The position numbers were made by a program, and so were the translations under genes. Positions 12,044-23,870 of a stretch of DNA of 64,000 nt are shown piece after piece (the first letter of the stretch is position 1; each line of letters opens with the position of its first letter). Origin of the DNA: Cryptomeria japonica (Eukaryota; Streptophyta; Pinopsida; Cupressales; Cupressaceae); the NCBI RefSeq assembly GCF_030272615.1, contig NC_081406.1:238378422-238442421 (forward strand), given 5' to 3'. The notes under the pieces were generated by a model. That model saw only the letters and a list, made by a program, of their open reading frames with translations. It did not search any database and was not told the DNA's origin.

Positions 12044-12489
12044 ATCTCCCCCTTTGGCATTGATGACAGCATATGAATGTGAAAAGAAATCAATGAAAAG
12101 GAAGAAATCTACAAACAATCAATGAAAATAAAGAAATCGATAACCAACAATCTCCCTCTAACATCATAAGGATCAACTCTCTCTTAGACAAATAACTCAA
12201 AATACTTCAAAGTTTTTCACATGCTCTTCACCCCCTTTGACAACAATTCCAAAGAAGACACAAATCATTATTTTCTCATGCATCTCTCCCTCTAAGGACA
12301 ATCTCTCCCCCTTGGGATAAACTCACACACTCGAACAACTGAAACATACACTAACAACTCCCCTGGAGAAGCAACACCAAATTATCAATCCAAATAACAG
12401 AGTAAGACAATGAAGTCCACCGGATCAATGCAACTCAATGCATCTAGTTCTCAGTAGGAGGGGAAATCACTCCTAACTTCTCTCTCAGA
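12044..12489 (-). other. 3' untranslated region and polypurine tract of element B
   Basis: On the minus strand the purine run AAAGGGGGAGAT lies directly before the LTR. Further purine-rich tracts occur near 12215-12320. No coding capacity. Confidence 0.6.
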
Positions 12490-13067
12490 TATACAAATAT
12501 TTCTACAGGAAATCTATGCCTTTGTAGAGACATACTCTAATTTGACTTCCTTATCATTAACTTTCTCTCTCAAATAATAAAACTTAATTGATATATGCTT
12601 TTTCATAGAATGCAACATTGGCTTCTTTGAAATATTGATAGCACTCAAATTATCACAATATATGATAGTAGGCTCATTATAAACAACTCTAGTATCCTTC
12701 ACCGTCTTATTTATCCAAATAACCTAAGTACAATTGCTACAAACAACAATGTATTTAGCTTCTAAAGAAATAGCATCTTGTCTCTTACTTGTCCAAGCAA
12801 CCACCTTCTTTCCTAAAAAGAATGCTCCACTGATAATGCTCTTTTGGTCATCAACATCTCTTGCCCAATCAGTATCAATATATACATTTAAAGTAAAATC
12901 ATCATCCTTTGGATACCACAAACTATAATAAAATGTTCCCTTCAAGTATTGGATATCCTCTTCACAATAGTAACATGACTTTCCTTAGAATCATCCTGAA
13001 ATATTGCAACAAGACATACAACATACATAATGTTAGGTCTAATCTTAATCAAATATAGAATTCCACC
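12490..13067 (-). pseudogene. Copia element B pol, RNase H part
   Basis: Minus-strand frames show the copia RNase H blocks: WYPKDDDFTLNVYIDTDWA, SGAFFLGKKVVAWTSK, IIYCDNLSAINISK and FYYLREKVNDKEVKLEYVS. Stops and a frame change lie between them. The coding region is cut at 13067 by gypsy element G1 and continues at 32172; the two edges fit together within the conserved GGLLYL region of RT. Dead copy. Confidence 0.85.
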
Positions 13068-13070
13068 TTA

Positions 13071-14561
13071 TGTAGAGGGCTACCCAAACTCCTAATGACA
13101 AGCCCAAACAAGGTTAGACTAGTGACCCCCTAACTGCACACAAAGGTCCTACAAAGGAGGACTTTGCACCTTGGATGAAACTACACACTCATTCACTATG
13201 CTTACGCCTACTTAAGATGAGTAAAAGGCTACAACTCCTCAAACATGCTTTACTGGTGACCTCTACTCCTTGGTATTTTTAATTTGGCCAACACATTTCA
13301 TCTAAATACTCTTTCAAACACTAGTTTTGGTTTAGGGAACCAATTCCTTATACCTCCTTTGTAAACCTACCCCCTCGGCTTATAGCCCTATTTGATGATA
13401 GAATGGACCTTAAATAAAAAATATTCCACACACACATACAAAATTTTTAGCATTTCAAACACCCTTTTGGAAGTTGTGTTGATCCTCAAAATGGTTTGGC
13501 TAGATCTGTAGATACAAGGTCTATTCCCTTCAGAGGCTAAGAGACCTAATAGGGGCAATTAGCCCTATTTTCCAAAGCAACTACCTTTACCGATCCACAA
13601 AATGGAAAATAAAATCTATTGGAATGTGGGGGGTAGTTAGAAACCTCTAATTACAAGGTTACACACCTATAATCCATCGCTATGACAACTTGTGATTACT
13701 GTCCTAAAACTTATCCTAGGTAGTCACATAGAGATGCCTACCTAATCTTGCTCTTTTCTCCACACAAAAAAGTTTCCCTTGATACACACCATGAAAACAC
13801 TAAATTATAGGGGATTATCTTGCATCCCTCCAAAGGAAGATTCTTCTAATGGATTTGAATGCAAGATAAGGCCATTTTTGTTCAAAACCCTCTCCAAACC
13901 TTCAATTTCTGGGTTAGAGTCAGAAGAATGGAGGGTTCTCTCTACTCCAGAATAGTTAAGACCTTAGACCTCCACAAAAAGAAATATATTTCATCTCCCT
14001 ATGTACTCCATGGATGGTGGGATCCAGATCAATCCGTACAGGAATGTATAACTTCTGCAAACTCAGAATTTCTGGGAAAACTGTAGTATTTTGTGTATTA
14101 TTGATTCTCAAACTCCAATTCCAACATCAAAAACCTTGAGAATAATTCCCACAAGGATTATAAAAATCTCCAATGGTTTCCCACCAAATTTGGAGTAGTT
14201 TGGAGCCATTGAAAGGCTTCCCCCAACCGATTTACAAAAAGTTGCACTTCTACACAAAAAGTTGCATTTTTGCAATTTTGCACAAAAAGTTGTCATACTC
14301 TCTAAGGTTGGGATCCACATACATGGACCAACCAAAAACAAATAAAACATATCTAAAACCTATCAAACACAAATCTAGACCATCTATTACCCCTTTTTAC
14401 CACATTGTCCCAATTGGCTTCTCAAATTGCCTAACTGGTGACATGGGCTTACATGGTGGGGTTTATTGCATACATGAAGCAAAAAACACACTAAGACACC
14501 CTAATGATCCTAGTCTTCATCCTTAGGGTCATGGATATCTTGTTGATGAGGTTCTCCTGCA
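13071..14561 (-). repeat. 3' LTR of G1
   Basis: It starts TGTAGAGGGCTACCC and ends TTCTCCTGCA (plus-strand view), matching 30665-32171 over its length with scattered differences. The exact outer edges are uncertain by a few bases because both copies continue CCA after TGCA. Confidence 0.8.
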
Positions 14562-14854
14562 CCATACTCCATGGGAGAAGAGATCTGAAGCCCACTTGAG
14601 ATCAGAGTTTGTAAATATACACCATGATTAGATATTTGCTCACTTGTCATCCAAACTGCCTCAGAGTCTAGTTTGTCCTGCCAAGCCACCAAGTACTCAA
14701 TGTACTCCTTGTTCCTTGTCTTCTTTGTGACTCTAGTGTCTAACACTTTGCTCAACTTAGGTGATTCTTGCCTTGGAATGTCATTGTCTTCTGCAACCTG
14801 CATTGGTTCTTCTTCTTCATTGCCATCACCTTTGAAAAGTGTAAGATCACACAC
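14562..14854 (-). pseudogene. G1 integrase C-terminus with chromodomain
   Basis: The minus-strand frame reads CDLTLFKGDG, an acidic stretch, then VLDTRVTKKTRNKEYIEYLV and AWQDKLDSEAVWM. This is the chromodomain pattern (aromatic YLV.W core, acidic/aromatic end) found at the integrase C-terminus of plant chromoviruses, where it binds modified histones and steers insertion. The frame runs on into the LTR. The upstream part of the same reading frame is at 18474, beyond insertion D. Confidence 0.75.
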
Positions 14855-15463
14855 TATTGCCCTCATATTTGGCATACCTATTATTTGAATTTCAAATTTT
14901 TCCCAAGGTTGGAAAAAGGTCCAATGAGTGTTTACATGTAGGTAATGAGAACATTGTCCAAGGTCATTACTAGTCCAAATCTAAAAAATGGAAGAATTTT
15001 GAGAATTACCACAAATTGAGGGAAACCAGTTGATAGTCAAGATCTAAACATCATTTTGTATCACATGTCCAACTTTCACCTGAACCAAGTTCATACTTTG
15101 TCATATTTTAAATTTTCAATTTTTGGTGTCTGTTGCTCCCAAATGATTAAAATATCTCATTTAAGGCTTTTTCATGAGGTGTAAATAATCATATGGACCT
15201 ATTTCCCTTCCATTGACGCGTAGTTTGAATTTTAGGACCCAACTCCCTACCGTTTGAAAGTTATGCCATTTTTCTCTATCAAAAGCGATATATTTAAAAT
15301 ATTTAAATTATTTCTCAAATGATAATTTAATATTTTAAATTATTTCAATATGTTTGGTCATTTGTGATAAGAAAATCATCTTCAGACATCGGTGGCATTC
15401 TTCCTTGATTCATTCTTAATGAAAAATGGTTTCCAAGGTATAAAGGATAGCTCGTTGAAGCAC

Positions 15464-15621
15464 AAGGTTAGAAATGCTCACTTTTTGAGCATTTATAACC
15501 CATATTTCTAACTTTTAGTGAAAAGGTTTTTGAGCATTTTTAACCTCATTTCTTAACCTTTTGGGTCCCACTTAGTCAAAAAGGTTAGAAATGCTAAAAA
15601 AAGAGCATTCTTAACCCTTTT
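15464..15621. repeat. Hairpin element (MITE-like) within D
   Basis: AAGGTTAGAAATGCTC at the left end and GAGCATTCTTAACCCTT at the right end are imperfect inverted copies. Inside, GGTTAGAAATGCTCA pairs with TGAGCATTTATAACC and a second such pair follows, so the 158-bp segment could fold into a long or double hairpin. No target duplication found. Confidence 0.45.
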
Positions 15622-15699
15622 TCATAAGAATTTTTTTTAAAAAAAAGAAAAAAGGAAAAGAAAGCTTCAAGTAGCAGGATTATAAATATTCATCAATGC

Positions 15700-16930
15700 A
15701 CTGAAGGGAGCATGGACATACTTAAAATGTGAATATGGATGCGAAATGTCGAAGGCATAGATAAACTGCAAACCATTTGTCAGAATGTCTGAATGAATGC
15801 CTGTAGCCGAGGTTGAGTAAATCTGCCACGACATTCATCATAGCACAGAGGATCAAAGAAATTTGTCAGGTGTGGGGTTACAACTGCTTGGAATGATTGG
15901 TCTACAAAATATGGAGGCATAGCTGTTGCTTTGAGGAAATGTACATAAATTGTTCTGGTAGATCACCATGTTTCACGTGATAATGCAAGCATAAACAAGG
16001 CATTTATTGTTTGACAAGTCACCACCAAGGAGTATGTCACCCGACAGATGCAAACCATGGAAGCCTTGACGTGGCACGTGAACTATTTGACAGAATATCA
16101 TGGTAGACATGAATGCATCATGGGAGCATAGGGAATGTACATGCATGCCAATAGTTTTACATAATTCCTCAAAGAAACGTCATCTCATGGCATGTTTTGA
16201 TCTTAGAAATATGGTCTCATGAAATGCAATGATTGTAGGATATCCACAAAATGGATTTTGAAATGGGGTATTACATCCATCAAAGTATAACGATGCACAT
16301 GCAGATTGTTTGATTGAATGCCTCAAATTGATGTCATCTCACGACATGACATGTTTGACAAAATGTCATATGTTGCAGATCGTGGAGGCAACATTATTTC
16401 TTTGTAGCTATTTGAAAGAATCATCATAGACATAAATGCAAGTCGTGGAAGCACAAACAAGGCAAGTGAAATGTTTGACAAAGTTCCTCAGATTGATGTC
16501 ATCTCATGACATGCGATGATTGTAAGATTCGCACATTCAAAACTTAGAGCAAGTGCAATTGGCGGGTAGAAAGCCAAATTATTTCTCAGCATCCTTCTCT
16601 GCCTTTGTCAAAATGGGAGCTTTGTAATAGATCATGAACGTTGTGTTTGACATAATGCCTTGAAAGAGATGTAATCTCACGGAATGCAATGTTTGCAAGA
16701 TTCACAACAAAGACTTTAGAAAATATCTAGCAAATGCAAAACAATAGATGTAAATTCAATTTGATGAAAATGGTTTACAATATTTCAAGAGATGAAAATG
16801 TAGTCAAGGCACATAAACCGTTTGATAGAATACCTCAAATAAATTGTGGTCTCGTGGTCTCACGGTGCAGATTTGAAAAGGCGCCTAAAATTTTTCAAAG
16901 AAGATGTTGAAGTTATTGTGCAAAATGTCA
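15700..16930 (+). pseudogene. Decayed pentatricopeptide-repeat (PPR) gene fragment
   Basis: At least five diverged units spaced about 120-200 bp match the plant PPR pattern A..LFD.MP..DVISWNAMI. Clearest is 16458-16523 (ASEMFDKVPQIDVIS, stop in place of Trp, HAMI). Others are near 16065 (ELFDRI), 16180 (IPQRNVISWH), 16315 (LFD, stop, MPQIDVISRHDM), 16650 (VFDIMP then DVISRNAM) and 16820 (FDRIPQI). Stops and shifts are frequent in all frames. PPR proteins bind organellar RNA; this copy cannot be functional. Its position inside insertion D suggests capture by a mobile element. Confidence 0.7.
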
Positions 16931-17559
16931 AAGGATTAAAAGATGAATGCATTGAACATTTGGAAAGAGCAGTGGAAAGTTGAAAAATCTTCAAAAGATC
17001 TAGCATGGGAATATTCTTCCATCATAAATGCATGGTGTAGTAATTCATCAAGAGAGCCTTATATTCATGTACACAAAGTGTTGTATACTCATGGCATCTC
17101 ACAATGTTACCTTGATTAAATATCAAAGATCTCAACAAATTTCTTGTAATTTCTTATATATTAGAATGGAGGTTTAATGGCAAATTGGGATGCTTCGAAA
17201 AGGGATTCATTAAAGAAACACTACTTTCTATATTGTGAAGAACATTAAATTTGTTCCAAATAAGACTTAAGACTTCCAATGATGGCAAACACCAACTCGC
17301 AAGGATTTGAATAAATTCGAGTGATAACAATCAAGTGAAAATACTTAGTAGATGTAGAGGTGGTTGGAGAGCATATCCTCAAAGACAGTTTATTGGTGGA
17401 CAAATATTTCTTCATGTCAATGATCATTTTATCAATGCATGGGTGTATTGCAACAGTCAATCCCTTAAATTCTTATGGAGAACCTCAAGGTTGTCTTTTT
17501 ATTTCAAATGGAAAGACATATTGAAAGTCCAAATGAAGTGGATGAAGACAAAGAAGTAC
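16931..17559. other. Unassigned part of insertion D
   Basis: No recognised gene. A 98-codon plus frame starts at 17335 but has no motif I recognise. It lies between the PPR-like remnant and the part shared with the D' LTR. Confidence 0.3.
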
Positions 17560-18473
17560 CTCAACATAACTTATTACTTTGTTTTTCATCAAAATTATAA
17601 AGTTTCAAGTTGTTCTTTTTGTAAAAAGTGACTTATGTCGCTTATTGTAACCAAAGGTTAGGAAATTGACTTTTTCTGTGCATAAGTGGGTAAGTTATTA
17701 ACTCATTTAAATTCACACAGAAAAGAGTTAGTTATTAACCTAGGATTAAACTTAGTTACTAAGGTGGTTATTCTAGGAAGCCTCTAAATACAAGGCTATT
17801 TGTAATGTATGGGGGAGACTTTTTACAGAGGGAAAAACTCTGTCGGAATTCTAGGAGAATCTTGTAATGACATTTTGATTTTCACTATGTATAGAACGGA
17901 TTTTGGACTTGTATATTTCCTAAAGGATAATGAAGGATACGTCTTAGTTCATGTTTTCTAAATGTATTCATGTGTTATCATTGTCGATTTCTCGTAGGTC
18001 AAATTGGTAGTCTTCTTATGCATATGTGATTTGTATAATTGATGTGATGATTCACAAGCAACCTTTGGTATCTCAGTTTGAATCTATCGAAGTATCTTAT
18101 CTCTGCGTATGTTGAGATTTGTCATTCTTCTTTATCGTCATCTCATGGCTAAGCATATTACGTTATAAACTCCCCTTTGTAATTTGTTGCAGTGTTGAGA
18201 AATCTCAGTTGATGGTCGTATGTCTATTGTTGGGGTTTCTATCTTTAATTCTTATTTAAGTTCTATGTTTTATCCTTTATGTACTTTCAGGTTAAAAGTA
18301 CACAAAAATTCTAAACACCTCTATCATATGAGGGAGTTGCCCTTCTCAAACATAGAGCAAGATCGTGTTTCACAGAATAATCTCTCCAACTGTTGGAATG
18401 TTTATCACTTCTCATCGGGAAAATGGGGTTAGTTTTAGATAAATGATTGCAATGACAAATTTGTTTACCAACA

Positions 18474-19024
18474 CACACATTAAAAATGGGTGATAATCCA
18501 AGATCAGGAGGAAGTTGGATATCATAGGCATTCTATCCACAGTTCTTCAATATCTAACATGGTCAAATCTTCCTCTACATGAGTTTGGTGTATTTGCCTT
18601 TTGGGAGTCTCTCCTTCTTCAAATGTACCCATACCGAATCCCCAACATTAAACTGTACATCTATCTTCTTCTTATCAGTATGAGCCTTATACTTCACTGC
18701 AAATTGTTGGAGATGAGACTTGACTTGGTCATGCACCTCTTTTATGGCTGATGTAAAAGCTTCGCAATATGCATTAATGGCTTCTTCTTTGGGTAAATCT
18801 CTTAACTCCAACACTCCCCTTGGGTGGATGCCATAAACAATTTGGAAAGGATATTTACTGGTACTCCTATTTATGGTGTCATTGTAGGAGAATTTTGCCT
18901 ATGATAAAATGTTATCTCACTTCTCTCCATGTTGCCTTGTCAAACACCTTAGTAGGTTTCCCAATGACCTATTGACAACTTTAGTTTGCCCATCCATTTG
19001 AGGATGGTAGGCTGATGAGGAAGC
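18474..19024 (-). pseudogene. G1 integrase, C-terminal half of the core
   Basis: The minus-strand frame reads SSAYHPQMDGQTKVVNRSL, a region ending FQIVYGIHPRG, and the gypsy integrase tail VGDSVWVHLKKERLPKGKY, then LPPDLGLSPIFN. In gypsy integrases the third catalytic residue is the Glu of DGQTE; here it is Lys (AAA). At least four in-frame stops. It is flanked by insertion C on the right and D on the left. Confidence 0.85.
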
Positions 19025-20201
19025 TGATGAATACTAAGAGGGGGGGGTGAATTAGTATGCCAAAAATCTATGTACTTAAACACTTAAATAATCTGAAGAT
19101 AAACCGGTAAAAATGTTTAACAGACAAACCAGTTATCACACATGCAAACCAAAATGCAAATAAAGCATTCACCCACAAAATCAATACAACCATAACACAA
19201 GATATTTGATGTGGAAACCCAAATGGGAAAAACCACGGTGAGATGGAACTCACAAGTCACTATCTACAGAATAGAAACTAGATCGGTTAAGGTCAGACCG
19301 GTTAATGTCTTACAATGTTCTTCACTAGAACAGATCCTGTTAGGAATCTCAATCTCTGTTAGGAGATAAGTCTGATTAAAGACTACCTTGCCAGAGGATT
19401 TTAGATTCACAGAAGTGAACCACCTTGTTAGAGGATTTTACAAAAGGCTTTTGGGTCTACCCGGTTAAGGGCTACAGACTTGTCAAAGATGTGAGTAATC
19501 AACAAGTGTTTGATCTATCTAATAGAAAAAAATGCTTGGTTAGATCTAGTATAGCTCATTGCTAATGCATTCCAGCATTACTTCAGTCTTCTCTATCTCT
19601 CTCTTAGTTACAATTCGATCTTCTCAGATAAGATCGCTCTTACAACAACTCAACAACCACCTTAAACCCTAGTCACAACATAAACCCTTTCAGCAACAAA
19701 CTAAAACCCTAGACATGATGTCCTTTTAAAGGAATCTAATTTCATGTCAGACCAATAGGATTACATTACAATTTCCTAGGTTCAATGAATCTAGACATAC
19801 TTAGTAACATGACACAAGAAGCACTGTCAATGTGTTGGCACCATCAAACAATCGGTGGATTGGTAACTCATCACAAAATGTTAGTTGGTAACTCATCACA
19901 GAGTATTACCAGTTCATACAGAATACCAGTGCCGATTTGACAAAAATGAAGATTGGTAAGAATGTGTTATGCCGCTTTTCTCCCTCATATGGCTTGAGAT
20001 CTGCGAACCACTTAGGGTCGACATGCCGCTTCAAACTGGGAAACACATTCTACAAAATCACCAATAGTCTAAAGACTAGAATACAACATACCGGTTGGAA
20101 CAAATACCGGTTGAGCTCTAGCTCATACATATAAAGGGGATCTCAATACAAGTGTGTGTCCATCAATGACAATCACAACATAAACATCAAAAATGCCAAC
20201 A
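19025..20201 (-). repeat. 3' LTR of element C
   Basis: In plus view it starts TGATGAATACTAAGAGG and ends AAAATGCCAACA, directly followed by ATCTCCCCCTTT, the complement of the polypurine tract (20202-20213). It carries the box GGGAAAAACCACGGTGAG near 19228. It is 40 bp longer than the other LTR, mainly from two short extra stretches near 19290 and 19870, the second a tandem duplication of ACTCATCACA-type sequence. Confidence 0.85.
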
Positions 20202-20534
20202 ATCTCCCCCTTTGGCATTGATGGCAACACTTAGGAAAATAAAATTTTGACATCTAAGTGTTTTACAACAAAAACATGCCATTAACAAAATTTCTCCCCC
20301 TAAGCATATACACTATCCCTTAATCAATACAATGTATAGCAATTTTGCATACAGAGCATAAACATTGAGATATCAAAGCATAAAGCATGTATCAAAACAT
20401 ATATCAAAATTTTAAAGCCAGATACTTCTCCCTATTCTTCTCCAAAATAGATAGAGTACTTCTCCCCCTTTGCCAACAATGACAAAGTACCACTAAACAA
20501 CCCTATTTCCATTTGATATTAAAATAATAAGAGT

Positions 20535-23500
20535 TTATGATAGGAATGAATAATACTTGTCAAAAACCGATTTATAGTCCTGGAAAAATTGTTTCATGGA
20601 TAGAGACCAGGACTCAAGTAGGGAGGTGGCCACTTCTTTCTCTGTTTGCATCTGGGATACCTATTCCTCCATGGCATCAACTGTGCTCAACTCCTGCGTA
20701 ACTGTCAAGGCATCCAGGTTTAGATAACACTTCTGAAGAATTTGCAGACGTGGAATTAAAACCAGTTGTAGCTCCTACAAATCTCTAGATCGTGTACTGA
20801 TCTCTTGCTCCATTTTGGCTGACTGGATTTGGAACCGGTGAACGGTTTGCCCATAAGTTGCAAAGGAATCATAAGGTGGCTTAAATGTGCTCAAGTAAGA
20901 CTGTAAGTCCATTTGAAGCTTTTGCTTCTAAGCTAGCACATCATCATAGAATAGATGGGGTTGACAGATTTTGCTTAGCAACAGATTTCCCTGATCCAAA
21001 GCGTCCCTTATATCCTTTTGGTCTTTCAGAAGTTCAGACCAGAGTTCATTCAACTTTTTCACTAGAGCAATGTTAAGAGCCTTTTGATTCTCTTTCTTTA
21101 CATTTGCCTCAGCTGCTTCTTCCAGGCTCTACACCTGATCATCCACTACAGTACATAGTAGCTTAAGCTATGCTAGTGATGATTCAGTGTTAGGAAGATT
21201 GGTACCGGGGATCAAACCAGTAAGGGTGTCTATAGCCGCTTGAATTATATCTTGCTTCTTTTTCCTTCGTATGATTTCAACGCGCTCTTGAGCAACCTTG
21301 ATGCTCTGCATAAGCTTTGATTCACTTACAGACTGGAGATTGATAGGACTAGAGATATTAGTCGGTTTGGCTTGACTCCCGGTTGCCTTCAGAGTCTCCA
21401 TCTGTGTGCTCTTCATCGCTTCCATTGCCTTGTCTGCTTCCTTCTTCTCCTTTTTCTCTGCTTCCTTCTTCTTTTCTTGTTCCTTGTCTTTTTCTTCTTT
21501 CTTTTTCCTCTCTACTTCCTTCCTCTTCTCCTCTTCTTTCTCTTCCTCTTCCTTCTTCTTCTTTTCCTATTCCTTCTGCTTTTCCTTTTCTTTATCCTCC
21601 TCTTCCTTCTTCTTCTTTTCCTCTTCCTTCTTCTTCTTCTCTTCTTCCTTCTTCTTTTCATCCTTATCCTCTTCTTCTTTCTTTTTCTTCTCATCTTCTT
21701 GCTTCTTTTTCTTTTCATCTTTTCTTTTCTCCTCTTCCTCTTTTCTCTTCTCTTCCTCTTACTACTTTTTCTCATCTTCATCCCTCTTCTTTTTCTCTTC
21801 CTATTCCTTAGCCACTTTTTGTCTGTCCTTGGCTTGCTCACTGCCCTGTTCGGCTTGTTGCACCTATTCTATTCCCTCAGAAGGTATGTCCTAACTGACA
21901 TCTTCTATGTCCAGTGCATCGACATCAATAGCGTCAATTGGTTCTTCAACCGAGTTTCCTTCTTCATCAAAAACTTCATCCAGTTTGGATATGACTGGTT
22001 CTTTTTCCGCTTGCAGGTTGGCCATACGTGTTGTGAGAATTGATAGCATAATCCATATGTTGATGAGTGTCTTTTTCAACATCATCAATTCTCCCCTCTA
22101 ATAGCTAGAGTCTTCTTCTCCTTGTGAAGAAGAGTCCTTTATTTTGATCCAAAACATCAAATAATTCTGAGTTTGAGAGGTCAGGAAAGTATTGTGCAAA
22201 GAATTTCTCCCTAATCTTCTGTTCTTTTTCAATGGCAATGCACCATTTATTATCTAATGCCTTATATAATGAATCCAGTGTCTGAGATTTAATCTCTGAT
22301 GGTGACCGTCATTTTTACACAAATAACTAATAATTTCCTATAGTACTTCATCTTTCTCCTCACTATTAAAATCATCATAATAATCTACTAAATCATGCAG
22401 TAATTTTCTCCTAATATTCTTTATTGTCCTTTGATAATGTGTCAAAGGTTTGTATGAGGAGATATCAATATTTAACAGTGCGGATGCTGCCGGTTCATTC
22501 TTCTTCATCTTCTTTGTTTGTCTGGCCTTCTTTGGCATTTCATCAAACTCAGTCTCTTTAGAGTTTGGTTCATTTGACTTAGTCTTTCTTTTTCTTTCAA
22601 AGACTTTTGCCGATGCCACTTCTGGTTTCTTCTTTGCAGGTGATCGCTTGGTCACTCTTGGAGTTGTAGTAGTAGCAAGTGTCGATGCTGCAGGCACTGC
22701 CTTTGCTTTCTTTGTTGTCGGTTCTTTTCCTTTCTTTATAGAGGGTTCCTCAGCCGATGCAATCCTCTCCAGATAGGTTTCGGTACTCTTAGCCTTAGGA
22801 TCAAGAGGTGAGGCAATAAGGGTTGAGGCATACCCTTCCATCATATTATACATCACCTCATAGCCCATTGGCTCCACTTCTTCCATTCTAGGATCAACAG
22901 CCTCCATTAGGCATTTGTCCACCTGGATGGTGAAACAGATGTCATCTTCATATTTCTTAACGATGTCACTTGAGATCCTCACCCTTTGACTCATCTTCCT
23001 TCTAAACTCATCAAAATACTTGTTTAGCACATCAGGGTAACTGGTTCCAATGGCTTGAATTCTTTCCTTGATCTGCTTGGTTACCGGTTGGTCAGGAGAC
23101 CACTGGACATCTCCTACTCTAGGAAAGTAGCCTTGGAAATAGAAGAACAACCCAACCAATAGTTGTCCGAACTTGAGTCTCAGTGCATTATCTTGTTTAA
23201 TCGACTTCAGATTAGACATGAGTTGCCTCTGCATGCTGGTGCATAGGTCAAATGATGTGTCCTCTTTAATCATCTGGTAAGCGGCATTTATCGCTACAAC
23301 AGATACAAAATTAATCCTGCTAGCTGAGAATGTTCTGTAGCCTATCACCATGCAGGCATATTTCACTAGATCATCCTTGATAGGATTAACTATCATACCT
23401 CATGAGTCACTTGTTGAACTGGTGAGCTTGGCCATTTCTGTTTTGCTTACCATTCTTAGGACTGACACTTCCCCTGTGTTGCAGAAACTGGTGACTACAT

Positions 23501-23870
23501 GAATTGCCTGTGGCATGATATCATGCGTCCTTTCCAGGTACATCTTGTTACCATGGACTCTACTCAAAATGATCCTGATATGATCCTCCATAAAGTCTTC
23601 CAGAAAGTATACAACATTGTGTAGTTTCTTCTTTTCTAAGATACTGTATTCTGGTTTGATTTTCTTATCCTTGCCACAAAATAAACCTAACTAGGTGTGA
23701 ATAGCTAATGACCCTAGGTCTTCTATTTTGCAATCAATATAGTCATAAATTCTCTCTTCTACTATTACTCTAGCCGGAACTTGTGATAAGGCATTATACT
23801 TTCACTTCCTTTGGATGAAACTTTTTGACTCAATGGATGTACTCGAACTGGTATGAGATACGGAATCCAT
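20535..23870 (-). pseudogene. Element C ORF2: 1112-codon frame of unknown function
   Basis: The frame runs from ATG (23870-23868, MDSVSHTSSSTS) to TAA (20537-20535), 3336 bp. Breaks are in-frame stops (for example near 23787, 23697, 23397, 22335) and two compensating shifts near 22310 and 22030; the net frame is kept. Regions: a globular N-terminal part of roughly 400 residues (KFGQLLVGLFFYFQGYFPRV); a Lys/Pro/Ala-rich basic stretch like a nuclear signal (RSPAKKK, KKARQTKKMKK); an acidic part; about 130 residues almost only Lys and Glu (21440-21840); and a helical, Gln/Leu-rich C-terminal part of about 300 residues. No enzyme motif recognised. It lies between gag and the polypurine tract, where pol normally is. 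Confidence 0.7.
21440..21840 (-). repeat. GAA/GAG-rich low-complexity tract coding Lys/Glu repeats
   Basis: The plus strand is almost pure CTT/TTC/CCT. On the minus strand in the ORF2 frame it codes runs of K and E (EEEKKKEEEKKK type) with a few Asp, Arg and Gln. Such tracts form single long helices. Other open frames here (all-Phe/Leu, all-Ser, all-Arg/Lys) are shadows of the triplet composition. Confidence 0.85.

Larger units (their letters stand above)
14855..18473 (+). mobile_element. Insertion D in G1, LTR-like, carrying a decayed PPR-like sequence
   Basis: The edges are set by the host: removing this segment and one copy of CACAC (14850-14854 and 18474-18478) restores the G1 frame as SPIFNV then CDLTLFKG. 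The right end TTTACCAACA and the last 900 bp match the D' LTR at 8077-9657 in opposite orientation. No RT or integrase is seen. It may be a very long solo LTR or a non-autonomous element. The left end (TATTGCCC) is not a standard TG end; the CA run makes the edge ambiguous by a few bases. Confidence 0.65.

Noticed and set aside
17335-17631. 98-codon plus frame in insertion D
   Set aside because: No recognisable domain; it runs into the region shared with the D' LTR. Kept only as unassigned sequence.
21372-22043. Overlapping open frames coding almost only Phe/Leu, Ser or Arg/Lys
   Set aside because: They are other-frame readings of the GAA/GAG-rich tract in ORF2 of element C.
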